DNA from: Isochrysis galbana | Taxonomy: Eukaryota; Haptophyta; Isochrysidales; Isochrysidaceae | Direction: 5' to 3' | Assembly: GCA_018136815.1 (NCBI GenBank) | Contig: CM030942.1 | Coordinates: 1,179,797 to 1,243,796, forward strand | DNA: 64,000 nt | Part shown: piece after piece, positions 10,237-21,112 of the stretch | Layout of the letters: each line of letters starts with the position of its first letter | Numbering within the stretch: the stretch's first letter is position 1 | The notes under the pieces: generated by a model | The model's input: the letters and a program-made list of their open reading frames with translations, nothing else | The model's database searches: none | Told to the model about the DNA's origin: nothing | Translations under genes and position numbers: made by a program

Positions 10237-10884
10237 GCCATCCTCAAGAAGCTGGTGGAGAGGCAGCAGCAGCTGCAGCTGGCGGACAAGGACGCCTACA
10301 GGGGGGCTGCCGACGCTCTCCCTCTACAGGGGCGCCCTTCCGGTGGGGCTTCCACCGCTGATGAGGGCCGCCGTGTCGCTCGCGAGCATAGTCAGCGAGG
10401 CGGGCAGTCGGCGCATCGTGGGGCCGACGGCCTCTCTCATCCACCTCCGGGTGGAGGCGGCTCTCTCCCGTCCTCTTCCTTTCCATGAGCGAGGGCCAGG
10501 CTCTCTGCGACCGCATCTCCCCCTCCGCTTCTTCTTCAGCCAAGGCGGCATGGCTCGACTCGTAAGTGACGCGGAGCCGCGCCATCTTGCGCGCTTGCAT
10601 CACCTCCGCGGAATCAGGCGAGGAGGGAGGAAGGGCCACGCCACACGGGAGGCTAAGAAGAAGCGAAGAAGGGCCGCTGCTGCTTCCCGAACCCCGCTTG
10701 GCGTAATCGCGTGCATGATCCTGTGGTTACGCAGCAGCTTGCCGGAAATCTTGCACGACGCGCGCGCGCTCCTCGGCTCGAGAGTCACGAGCTTGGACCG
10801 TGTACTGGCCCCGGGTAGTCTGGGGTTTGCGCGCGGGCTTGCTGCGGGCCATGGGAGCATGGGAGGCTATGGGGGGGCGGTGTC
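10237..10884 (+). other. coding-like debris, no intact gene
   Basis: Just after the R3 end, 10231-10345 reads as a helical segment (VDAILKKLVERQQQLQLADK ...). The reading then has to change frame to stay coding-like (RRIVGPTASLIHLRVEAALS). It looks like a broken, unrecognised gene or retroelement ORF. I do not assign a function. Confidence 0.25.
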
Positions 10885-11808
10885 AACCTACTTTTATAAG
10901 TGGGGGACAATGGGGGCCTCGCGCCCCCCACTCTCCATCGCGGACACCCCCCGGGGTGGGACCGTACACTCAACCCCAGCCCCTGCCCTTTGGCAGGGGC
11001 AGGGCACTCATCAAATCAGCCCAGACCCTCAGGGGGCGCGGGCCGCGAACCGCACTCCCACGCCCGCATTGGGCCTGCCCTCGAGCTGACTCCCCCCCGT
11101 CCCTGGTCGCCAGGCATACAGGGGCCTTTGGGAGGCTCCCATGGCCAGCGAGGCGAGCGTGGGAGAGGCAGGGGGGGCCAGGGGCTGAGCCCCAGCCTCC
11201 TCTGCCCCCTGAGCTGCCCTGGCTGGCCCTCTGGGAGCCCCCACAGGACCTCTGAGAGCAGGTCAGGGCGCGCCGCATGGCGACGCGCCGCAGGGACTTC
11301 GAGGGGTGAGAGCGGAGAGAGGGAGAGGGGGGGATTTGCACCCCCCCGATGGAGTGCGGTTAGAAACAGGTCCCGTTTGCGTTAGCAAACGGGTAGGGGG
11401 CGGCCGGCGACAGGCGGGAGAGAGAAGGGAGTGGCTCAAGATCGGGGAGAGTATCTTGAAGGTGGCACAGGCTACTCGACTCGCAGTCATTTATTTCTCG
11501 AGAACTGCTCACGGCGCGAGCTGGAAGGGCCGATCCTCTTTATTGACGAGAGGTTCCTCCCCCCCCCCCCGGTGCTTTTTCCCGGAGGGTCGCCCGACGT
11601 AGGTCGGTCCGCCCCAATGGGTTTTCCCTCATTTTAACTTGTGGGGAGTTAGAATGGGAGCCGGGGGCTTGCGAGGGGGGAGATTCGAAGGGGGGCATAG
11701 GTGTATGTGTCTGTGGCATCAACACGCGCCAAGGTGTACGGGCAGGTGCGCTGAGGGTTGTCGTGTTAGTACCGGGGCTAGTGAGAGTAGTGGTACTAAT
11801 GCTCAGTC
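10885..11808 (+). repeat. R2/R9 composite repeat
   Basis: Starts CCTACTTTTATAAGTGGGGG (hairpin with TTAT loop), continues with R2, and from about 11320 is the inverted match of 55803-56372: the GCAAACGGG block, the GACGAGAGGTTCCTCCCC block, TAACTTGTGGGGAGTTAGAA and a terminal GTGGTACTAATGCTCA. This is a long retroposon-like unit with no intact ORF. Confidence 0.7.
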
Positions 11809-12005
11809 ATTTTATATATATGGGGGGGCGGTGTCTTGTCCACGAAGCGGCAGCCTCTGTTGTAGCAGTCTACTGGCAGTAGGGGTAGGAGAATTCATAA
11901 AACTGAACGGACTGAGAGAACCAAAGTGTAACAAAGGGTATCTCGCGAGCGCGCGGGGCCAGCGCGCGTCGGGCGACGCGCGCGAGAGCAGGCGAGCAGA
12001 TCGAA

Positions 12006-14333
12006 ATGTCTCTCTCAGCGGAAGCGTGCGCGTCTGTGCTGGAGGGCGAGGTGGCGTCTGGATCTGTGAACAAGCTGTGCAAGCAGCTTGCCAGTCTCGT
12101 CGGGGAGGAGACCGCCTTCGCCACCTTTCACACCTCAAGCGACTGGGTATGGCGGAGGAGGGAGGAAGGGGGAGGAGGGAAGCTAAGAGGCAGGGAGGGA
12201 GGGAGAATGGAGAGACCGGTGAAGAAAGGGATATCGCGGCGGAGTTGTGCGGGGCGAGATGATGGGTGTGGCTGTGAGTGAGAGGGGGAGCACGAAGACA
12301 GGGCAGGGAGGAAGACAGAGGAGGGGCAAGGCCGGTACAGGCTCCACATGGGGCGGGGGAGGCGGATAGGCGAGAGTTGAGATGACGAGGGTCCTGGGAA
12401 ATCTGATCCAGATTGCATTCGCTTACTGCCATGATGAACCCTACTTGACGAACCCCCTGCTTCGCCCACGTCACAGATCAATCTAGCCGTCTCACTGCTC
12501 TGCATGCTCACTGCTGCTATGGCGGCCGGACTGACGATGGGCGTGGTCTCCCTGGACGAGCTCGATCTGCGAATCAAGCAGCGAGGCGAGACTGTGAGCG
12601 AGGCAATATACGCAAGCAGGTTGCTGCCGCTCATCCGGATCGAACCACATCACCAGCTGCTCGTCACGTTGCTCCTGCTGAATTCTGTCGCTAACGAGGC
12701 CCTACCGCTCTTCCTAGATAAACTCGTTCCACAGTGGGCCGCCATCCTCATCTCCGTTAGTGCAGTGCTATTCGTTGGGGAGATAATTCCCGCAGCCATC
12801 TTCACCGGTCCGTCGAAGATGCGCATCGCTGCTTCACTCGCGCCCATTGTCTGGTTCTCGGTGTTCATCATGTGGCCACTTGCCTACCCAATTGGCTGGA
12901 TGCTTGATAAGCTGATCCCCGAGCGGGCCGCCCTCACCTCGCGTGCTGAAGTGCGTGCACTCGTGGACGTGCAAAGAGAGCTCGCCGCTGAGAGAGGTGC
13001 GGTCTCGCACCTACTATATCCTGTGCGTCTTGACGATGTGCACGACCGCCCACGTGGCAACATTGCGCCCTTTCACTTAGCATGGGAGCATGCCCACTCA
13101 TAGGGGCGGCCGAGGGCGAGGCCTTCAATGAGGACGAGGCGGACTTGGTGAGACACGCCTCTCCCGAACGGAGCGCATCTTCGATGGAGTGCTCTCCTAT
13201 CTCTTGTGTCGGCACTTCGCATAAGTTGTGGGCCCCGTTCTCGAGTCAGGGTGCACTGAGACCGCCAATCTACTGGTTGTAGGTTCGCGGTGCACTCTCC
13301 TTGTCCACAAAGCTGGTAGTTGATGTCATGGTGCCGCTCGAGGCGGTGTACGCCTTGCCTGCGCAGGCGCGGATGGACCACGCGATCATGCGCGACCTTC
13401 TCACTCGCGGCCATTCGCGAGTACCCGTTTACTGGGGTCCTGAAGCTTCGTCAATCTCCTCATTCTTGCACGTCAAGGACCATCTAATGCTCAATCCTGC
13501 CGATGGTGCGTTGCCACAGGATAGGATTGCTGCGCACGGGTGCCGTGCGCAACTTAGTCGCACTCGCTGCGCATCCTGTGCCCTTCGCCATGAATTAGGA
13601 CGAAGCCCGAATTCAGCCCCAGCCTCCCCTCTCCGGATATCCTGCGCAGCTGTGCCCATCTCGTCCTTGCGTGCACATGCCCCCGTGTGGGTCGGACCGG
13701 AGGACTCTCTCTTTGCACTGCTCAACACGTTCCAGCAAGGCCATGCCCATATGGCCTTCGTCTCACGTCACCCGGAGCTGGCCAGATTGGCCCTGCCGGC
13801 ACGCGGAGAGTGGCCCAAGGGCAAGAGCAGCTGCATCGGCGTGATCACTCTAGAAGACATTATCGAAGAAATTCTGACTGAGGAGATCTATGACGAGTAA
13901 GTGCACCAATGTGTGCGTCTCTCGCTCAGCCTTTTTGCCTGACGCCCCGTTCTCCCTAATGATTGGAACCTCCAGGTCAGATCTCGTCGCTGCCGCTTCT
14001 ACCATCACCGACTATGTCAAACGTGTCGTACGCCCGCGCCTCGATGCGAAGCACCAACGCATCAAGGCTGCAGCCGCAGCAAAGCCTTGCACGTCGATGG
14101 ACTCCGGTCGAATGTCCGACCGGACAACAATCACCATGCCCTTGCAAAGGGCGGCGTCGATGGATAGACCCCGGGTGCTTTCACGCCAGAATACGCCTTC
14201 GACAAAGCAGAAAGTGCTCCGCGGCAAGCCACTCAGGACAACGGATCCAGTGCCTGCACAACAAATCGCGCAGGCGGCATCTACGTCCACGTCGGTCACA
14301 CCCTTGTTGTGTAATCCGTCCGCGCAACCATAA
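12006..14333 (+). CDS. CNNM-type protein (DUF21 membrane domain plus CBS pair)
   Basis: CNNM/CorC-family proteins sit in membranes and act in magnesium or divalent-cation transport. Five exons fit in frame: 12006-12146, 12477-12996, 13104-13147, 13283-13896 and 13976-14333, all GT-AG. Exon 2 holds the DUF21 domain: AGLTMGVVSLDELDLRIKQR, LLVTLLLLNSVANEALPLFL, VGEIIPAAIFTGPSKMRIA, and a last hydrophobic segment ending YPIGWMLD. Exon 4 has VVDVMVPLEAVYALP, GHSRVPVY, a second CBS-like segment (LLNTFQQGHAHMAFV) and GVITLEDIIEEILTEEIYDE, the hallmark end of the CBS pair. Exon 5 is a basic, Ser/Thr-rich tail. A further in-frame intron of 105 bp may exist at 13545-13649 (GTGCGC ... GCGCAG); removing it joins poorly conserved sequence cleanly. 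The start in exon 1 is the least certain part. Confidence 0.88.
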
Positions 14334-14479
14334 GTGTGAAGGCAAACGTGACGACCACGGCGTGTGAGGGCGTGGTGCGCCACCACCGTACTCGGGCGCA
14401 CTTGCATGGGACGATCCGCATAGTGTGGCCTACTCTCATCTTAATGAGCTCAATTCATCTTATTTACTTGCTTTTGACG

Positions 14480-15000
14480 GTCCTGTGTGTATGTTCCCCC
14501 CCAAGGAGCCAACGCCCCCCAGGAGCTATCGGGCCCCCCCCGAGAGCTATCGGGGGGAAATTTTTCCCCGATCGCCAACAGCCCCACCGAGAGCTACCGG
14601 GGGACCGAGAAAATCCCCCGAGAACTATTGCGGGAGATTGCTCATGGGGGGTGCGGGGTGCCGTAAGCGGATCCCCCCCCCCCCCCCCTCTCCCTCCCTC
14701 CCTCCCTCCCTCTCCCTCTCTCGGGAGGCAGTAGGAGCGGTAGTAGGGTGCTCGCGACAGCGCCGTTCGTCTCAGCCGCAACCTCAGTGGGTGGTGGGTG
14801 GGGGAAGGAAGGGGAGGGCGGCGGAGATAGGTGGTGGGCGGCGGCGGCTCAGATGTCTAGAACAGGGGCGGCGGTGCGCTGAGCGGCCATAGCAGCGGCA
14901 AGCGTCGGTGAGGCAGCGCCAAAGGTGATGGGGCTGGGAAGGAAGAGGGGGGGCCAAGCGCGCAAGGGGCGGGCTGGGGCAGACCTGTTGTTGGGTGTTC
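14480..15000. repeat. palindromic short repeats and R4 fragment before the gap
   Basis: 14518-14640 has four degenerate units of CCGAGAGCTATCGGGGG, each nearly its own reverse complement. A C-run (14677-14690) and CCCT repeats follow. 14945-15000 is the reverse complement of family R4 and ends exactly at GGTGTTC, the edge of the gap. Confidence 0.6.
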
Positions 15001-15100
15001 NNNNNNNNNNNNNNNNNNNNNNNNNNNNNNNNNNNNNNNNNNNNNNNNNNNNNNNNNNNNNNNNNNNNNNNNNNNNNNNNNNNNNNNNNNNNNNNNNNNN
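15001..15100. other. assembly gap (100 N)
   Basis: One hundred undetermined bases, so probably a gap of conventional rather than measured size. The left edge lies inside an R4 repeat in reverse orientation. Confidence 0.98.
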
Positions 15101-15328
15101 CCCCAAAAAGACAACTTGACACTCGAGTGGGGGAAACTCACCAAACGCAGCGCTACTTCCGCCCTGCCGCTCCTCTTTCGCTTTGACCGTCCCTGCGCGC
15201 GGCCGGTCCACCCGCGGCTCCCCCGCCGCCCCTTCACTTGTTGGTGGACTATTTTCCCTATGTTCTCCTCTTTTAAGAGGAGAATGGCCCGTCTCTAGCG
15301 GCAGTGATTTCCCGTCATCGCCGCCGAG

Positions 15329-17942
15329 ATGGGAGTGATGGGCGCTGCCAAGGATGCCACAAAGCCCGCCCCGGATTTGGAGATGCAGGGCAGGAAGAGC
15401 GCGCTGGGTCGGCTGACCGGAGATGACAGCCGCCGAGTCCAAGTCACGTGGGAGGATCTGAGCTATACCGTCTCGCTGAACAAGTCAGCACAGAAGGCTG
15501 CAGGCGGTGCAAAGACGAAGAAGATTCTGGATGGCATGAATGGGCACGCTGCCCCGGCGTCCATGCTCGCGATCATGGGCTCGAGCGGCTCGGGGAAGAC
15601 GACTGCTCTCAAAATGCTCTCGTTTCGTACCGACCACCCGGGTGAACTCGCCGGGCGGCTCAAGGTCAACGGCCAGGAGCTCTCGTTGGCCGACAAGAAG
15701 TCATTTTCTCGGAAGGTCGCGTATGTTATGCAGGATGATCTGGTTCTTGAGACTCAGACCCCGCGTGAGACCATTGCTTTCTCGGCCTCCCTTCGCCTCC
15801 CCACCTCGGTGAGCAGCAAGGAGCGCCGTGAGTTGGTCAACGCAATCATTGAGGTGCTTAAGCTTGAACGATGCGCCGACACTCTCATTGGCAACTCGGC
15901 AACAGGCGGCATCTCTGGCGGCGAGCGCAAGCGTGTCTCGATCGGTTGTGAGATGGTCACTAATCCTGCAGTCATCCTGCTCGACGAGCCGACTTCCGGT
16001 CTCGACGCATACACTGCCCTGAGTGTGATGACCACACTCAATGAAATAGCGCATGCGGGCAGGACCATCATCACCACGATTCATCAGCCTGCTTCGGAGA
16101 TCTTTGATACATTCCATTCGCTGCTCCTCCTGCACCAGGGCAGGGATGCCTATTTTGGACCTGCCGCGAATGCTCTAGCTCACTTTGAGCAGCTCGGAGT
16201 TGTCTGCCCGCCCCAACACAACCCAGCAGACTTTCTCATCAACTGTCTCATGCGCCAAAAGTACAATGAAGGAGATCCTCTTCCCGACTTCACTGCATGC
16301 TGGGTTGATGCGGAACACCGCAAGCAAGGGCTTCAACTCACCTCTCTTAATACGGAGCTCGAACCCTTCGACCCAGGCAAGTCGCAGGGAACGCCTGGTC
16401 AGCTCGTGCAGTTCTTCTACATCGGCAAGCGTAATCTTGTCACGGTGAGACTACCTTTTCAGCTCTCCTCGGCCTCGAGGCACATCACATTGCAATGCGA
16501 ACGGCTTGGTGCAGCCTGCTCATAGCGTTGATGCCCCCATGGCGTCGCAGTATATGCGCAATAAGATCGGCTTCCGCGCGCGCACCGGTCAAACACTCTT
16601 CTTCTCCTTGCTCCTTGGCTGTGTTTTCTACAACCTTGGCCGCGATGCCTCTGGGCTCCAGGACCGTCAAGGCCTCCTGTTCTTTGTCAACATCAACATG
16701 TTCTTCACAGGTAGAGAGCTTGATTTTGTCCATTTGCGTGGGTGTCAGCCAATCCACCTGGCTGAGGAATGTCAAAACCAGCTGAAAGTCATCAGTGACG
16801 TCTACGCTGCAATCATGGCATGGCTTGCATGTATCCCTTGTCTCAGCCTGAAATGACGGTGCCCTTGCAAGCCGCTCCCTGAATCTCTCTTTCATAGAAA
16901 GAATGTCTCCGCTGAATCGCGTAGTCGCCCCTCCGCATCCCAGGTCTCCTGTCAGTTGTCCTGATCTTCCCCCAAGAGCGCCGACTATTTGAGCGTGAGT
17001 TTGCATCGGGATACTACGGTGTTACATCGTACTACATGGCCAAGGTTTGGTCCGAGTTTCCCTTTGGGGTTTTCTTCCCTCTGATCTATTCCGCCATTCT
17101 CTATTTCATGGCGGGCTTGCAGGCTAGCGCAGCCGCATTCTGGACATTCGCACTGATCATGATTCTTCTCACCCAGGTAAAGGCGTCGCAGCCCATGCCG
17201 GCAAAGAAGATCCTTCCACCGCGCGTGGACGGCTCTTTGTACACCTACAATCTTAATCACCGCTTTCCCCACACATCGTGCGTGCGTGAGCTTTTCCCTC
17301 ATCCTTTTTATTCGATCAAGCCGTCAATTAAGCCGACGTCGTGAAGCCTCGCTTTAAGCCCAATCTGGTCTCTTGCTGGCCTTACGCAGGTGGCCGCCTC
17401 TCTTGGCTTCTTCATTGGTTGCATCGTACCAACACCTGAGCTTGCTGTGACCATCGCGCCCGTACTCATCATCCCGTACGCAAGCTACCCCTAACCCACC
17501 CCCGATTCCGCGGCGCTCACCCCGAGTCTAGAAGTGTTGCCTGACACATTTTCTCGCTATGTACAGGTTCATGATCACCGCTGGCCTACTCGCCTCAAAG
17601 GAGCGCCTTGATCCCTACTTCATTTGGCTCGAGAAGGTCTCTCCCTTCTCGTATGCATATGAAGCTCTCATCATCACAGAGTTCTCGGGGCTGCAATTCA
17701 ATTACACGGACACTCTCACCGTCTTTTCTTGTGACGCGCTCGGAAACGCGGCATCAAAGGAGCAAACACAACAGGTCTCTGTCTCCGGCGAGAGTGTCAT
17801 CGCACGCCTTGGGATGGCAGACGGCGACGTTGGCTTCAATGTAGCAGTTCTAGTGATTCTCTTCGTGGGTATGCGCATTCTCTCTCTCATTGCCCTACAG
17901 CTTCGAGCATATGGACTTTCCAAGATCCTGCGCAGGGGCTGA
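15329..17942 (+). CDS. ABCG-family half transporter
   Basis: 652 aa after splicing five exons: 15329-16444, 16551-16710, 16956-17176, 17390-17475 and 17567-17942. All introns are GT-AG and the frame closes exactly. The nucleotide-binding domain is N-terminal: Walker A GSSGSGKTT (about residue 85), Q-loop region VMQDDLVLETQT, signature SGGERKRVSIG, Walker B VILLDEPTSGLD and the H-loop IHQP. The membrane domain follows with the ABCG features FPQERRLFEREFASGYYG and SYYMAKVWSEFP, a FMITAGLLA segment and a C-terminal TM segment ending LRAYGLSKILRRG. The NBD-TMD order and one-NBD length mark a WBC-type half transporter, which works as a dimer to export lipids, sterols or other hydrophobic compounds; the substrate cannot be told. 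The start at 15329 gives a short basic leader without a signal peptide. Confidence 0.93.
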
Positions 17943-19485
17943 GCACGCCTGCTGTGCGGCCTTGGCATTGCCATTGTAAGTTCGCCATCAATCTTTCTTG
18001 GCGGCGATCTAGTTGGCGTCGGCGATCTAGTTGCACCGCTAGAGCAGTCCTTCTTTCCAAGTGTTTTCACGGCCCCGCCAACTTCCATGATTGTACATGA
18101 TTGGCCATCGAGATCACGCGAGGAGGTCGCATGGAGAATGCACATCTGGAGTGAAACTTGATGAATGATACTTTACTTCTTCTTGGAACGGGCGGAGGAC
18201 ACGCACGCTTGAAGCAAAGGAAACTTATTAGTAGTATAAATCATCTCGCCTCGCACGTGGCCCTGGGGTAGCTACATTGAAGCCACGTCCGTTCCCTTTG
18301 AGCTTCCCTCCCAAACCCAAATCTGCCTCGCGGCCACCGCCTCCATCTCCGCCACCGCCTTCTCCACCCCCACCTTCTCCACCACCTCCCTCCCCTTGAG
18401 TCTTTTGTCCTGATGAGTGATCGGATCCAATTTCTCGATCCCCTCAACCTGAATTGTTACATCTAAGCTGTCGTACTCGGTTGACTACACGGTAAAGCCC
18501 CCCCCCCCCCTCTGACGCATATTTTTAGTCTTGGAAAAGCGCCGCGACAGTTTCACTTTCCACATTACGAGGAGGAGAAGGAAAAAGTTAGTGCGACACC
18601 TACCCCAAAACCAAAATCCCGAGCTTCCTTCGGTACCCATCATATTAGCGGATACCACTACGATTGAGCTCACTGTAATGGGTACAAAGATGCCCAGGAA
18701 GGGGCCTACCATGTCTTTCAGCCGATCAACTTCGTAGTAGCCATGATTATCATAGATCATAGACAAAAATATCCACATTTCGTTTCCACCCTGAGTATAT
18801 ACGCGGAAAATAAAATCTGACGGAAGGAGCACGGCGGCGTCTCACTTTGGATTCTTTTCGGTGGGTCGCTTGAACAGGAATTTCCACACGAGAAGGATTA
18901 GACACACGGTCACACGGTGAGCACGATGCCTCCGACCATGAGCCATGAGATGCGGCCCCCGTGGCGAATACTTTAGTAACTTCAGATTGGCACTTTGTTT
19001 TTTTGTTTGGCCGCTGCTGAGTATGCCCTACTTAGATGATATAGGTATCTGGGCCACCGGAGTGGGCCTAGACGAAGCCGCTCGAGAAGAAGCATCGTTT
19101 CGGCAGATGTTGCGTCGTCTCGACAGATGGGGCCTGTGGATGTGGCAGATGGAAGTCTTGTGGCATGTCAGTGTGTGGGTGGTTGTGGTTGTGAGCCTGT
19201 AGCATGAGATGTAAGAAGTGTAGAACGGGAAGGACGGGAGGAGGCCGACCGGAGGCAGCACGGGGGGGCAGCACTCGAGCCGGCACTGGCGAGTCGCCGC
19301 TACCCGCTACACGCGTGATTATCCTGAATAGTGGATTTTCACTATTCGGAACCCGTGGGTAGTAGCCCACCCCCTACCCACATGGAGGTTGGTAGTGGAA
19401 ATCGGATGTGGGTAGGTGAGTAGCACGATACCCAGTTATCTGGTTACAGGCCTTAACCTAGATAGTCTAGATACCTAGATATCTT
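17943..19485. other. gene-poor, lower-GC spacer
   Basis: 18225-18300 holds an R7 fragment (ATCTCGCCTCGCACGTGGCC). 18830-19480 is AT-richer. It ends with TCTAGATACCTAGATATCTT repeats like those at 23.35-23.45 kb. A 115-codon minus-strand frame at 18832-18485 contains one hydrophobic stretch but has no recognisable domain; I do not call it. Confidence 0.35.
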
Positions 19486-19585
19486 CTCAACTAAGTTTAT
19501 ACTTAGTTCGCACATGGGGGGGCACGAGCCCCCCCCTCTCTCCACTCCTCCCCTGCCATGGGGGAGGAACCACCCATCCTCCGCA
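19486..19585 (-). repeat. R3 terminal segment, copy 6
   Basis: Begins with the perfect 20-bp hairpin AACTAAGTTTATACTTAGTT, followed by CGCACATGGGGGGGCACGAG and the CTCTCTCCACTCCTCCCC block. Confidence 0.8.
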
Positions 19586-19701
19586 TGAAGAAGAATGACC
19601 CCTACTCGGCGGAAACCTACTACATCGGCAGCAGCGCATCGCGGAGGAACACCGTCGAGCTGTGCCTCTGGCGGCGTGTCTTGATTGAAGACCTACATTG
19701 A
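19585..19701 (+). pseudogene. 38-codon coding-like fragment
   Basis: Directly after the R3 end, the frame MKKNDPYSAETYYIGSSASR ... VLIEDLH* has a protein-like amino-acid mix. No family recognised. It may be the end of a gene cut by the R3 insertion. Confidence 0.25.
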
Positions 19702-19739
19702 GAAGCGCCGTAGGAAACCCCAACAACGCACTTCCCCCC

Positions 19740-19972
19740 CCTGTTGTATTCAGGCCTTTTGGCATGAATATTTCGGCACGAGTACGAGCCTTCTTCGCTA
19801 TATACCGTCTTCTATGTTCGTCGTGGTCATGCAAGGCGTGCAGATTCGGATTCTCCCTGGGCTCAAGTCCTGGTTCGCCGATTTTCGTCTCGGAATTCGA
19901 GGATTGGAGTTTTATTTTTACTGTTACGGTAATTGTTCACGCGTTTAAGGTAAGAAATGCAGGTAACAGAAT
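19740..19972 (+). repeat. R8 repeat, forward copy
   Basis: Counterpart of 965-1205. In this copy the T-arm-like part (CTGGG-CTCAAGT-CCTGG) can pair at all five positions if G-T wobbles are allowed, and GCAGATTCGGATTCTCC resembles an anticodon arm. The acceptor ends do not match, so it is a tRNA-like remnant at best. Confidence 0.6.
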
Positions 19973-19975
19973 TGG

Positions 19976-20130
19976 GCCCTTCTGCATTTCACCCCCCCCC
20001 CCCCTTCTGCAGTTCCCCCCCCTTCTGCATTACACCCCCCCCTTCTGCAGTTCCCCCCCCTCCGCAGATTCCCCCTTCCGTTTCCCCCCCCTCCGTCGTT
20101 CCCCCCTTCCGCAGATTTCCCCCCCCCGCC
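19976..20130 (+). repeat. C-run minisatellite
   Basis: Repeated units of about 20-30 bp built on CCCCCCCTTCTGCAG followed by TT or TC. It could form i-motif/G-quadruplex structures on the two strands. Confidence 0.7.
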
Positions 20131-20133
20131 GCC

Positions 20134-20584
20134 ATGCCCACGCCTAACCCTCCCAAGTCTACCACTTCGTCCAAAGCGTCGAAGTCCTCCTCCACGCCTA
20201 AGGACGCCACGGCCTCCTTGGTTGCCGCCGTCCAATCGGCGGTGGCGGAAGCGCTCAAGTCGCAAACCCCTACCACCCTTTGTGGTTTCTTCTGTGCTCA
20301 AGTCGACTGTGAAGAGGGCTTCTTCGGACTTCGGTCCGCTGCGATGGCGCCTCGGAGAGGGGTGTCCGATGGGCCACCGGCCAGGGCTCCTCTGGAAGGC
20401 AGGCCAGAGGGATCGAGATGGCCGGGCCTGCATCAGCATGGGTGCGCTGTCTACTCCCGTCGCGGTCCAGGTGGGGTCCATCGCGTTGGCGATCGTCCAG
20501 GGGCCGGCAAATGCCGGCCTCTCGCTGTACAAGACGCCCTCGTCAGCACGCCAGCTGGTGTGGGGGGGCAGCAATTCGTTGTGA
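20134..20584 (+). pseudogene. possible gag-like start with frame change
   Basis: ATG at 20134 opens MPTPNPPKSTTSSKASKSSS ... AVQSAVAEALKSQ, then coding-like sequence continues in another frame (ALSTPVAVQVGSIALAIVQG ... LVWGGSNSL*). No domain recognised. Basic Ser/Thr/Pro start and context suggest a retroelement structural protein, but that is inference. Confidence 0.25.
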
Positions 20585-21112
20585 GGGCTCTTTTTTGGCG
20601 TCAGGCCTCGGCTTCTGGTCTAAGGTGGCCGCAGGCGCCGCGGAAGCACCCGCGCGCGCGCGCCATGTCCCCCCACTGCAGGTCGCGTTGCCAGCGCTCG
20701 AAAGGGCCTCTGGGGCCTGACTTCAGTAGGCCATAGCGAACGTGATTTCGTCGCTCGCGGGTAGATCCCTGCAGCAAAGTAGTAGGGAATGCTGAGTAGG
20801 GCCCCAATCCACTGGGTCGAGCGTCTTAGGTGCCCTGTGAGTCTGTATGTGTGAATCTGCCCGTGGGTCGTTGAACGTCAATGGCCGTAGTCTTCAACAT
20901 TCGTATACAAAAAAATCGCTTTTCGCGTTCGAGTTTTTCGGTTTCAAGCTGGGGATCTATTAGATAGCGACTGTTTCAGGTGTCTGGGCACAATAAAAAT
21001 TCTAGGATGCTAATATGACGTAGTTCAAACACTGCGAAGTCGTTGTCTTTAAAGCTACCGGTAGTCTTCGTTGCGCCCCTTCTACCGTTCAGATTCTTTA
21101 TGTTGTGTCGTT
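20585..21112. other. spacer
   Basis: GC-rich to 20760, then AT-richer (20880-21110). Nothing recognised. Confidence 0.4.

Noticed and set aside
18485..18832. 115-codon minus-strand frame with a hydrophobic segment
   Set aside because: No domain, no conserved start context, poly-Gly end from a C-run; more likely chance.
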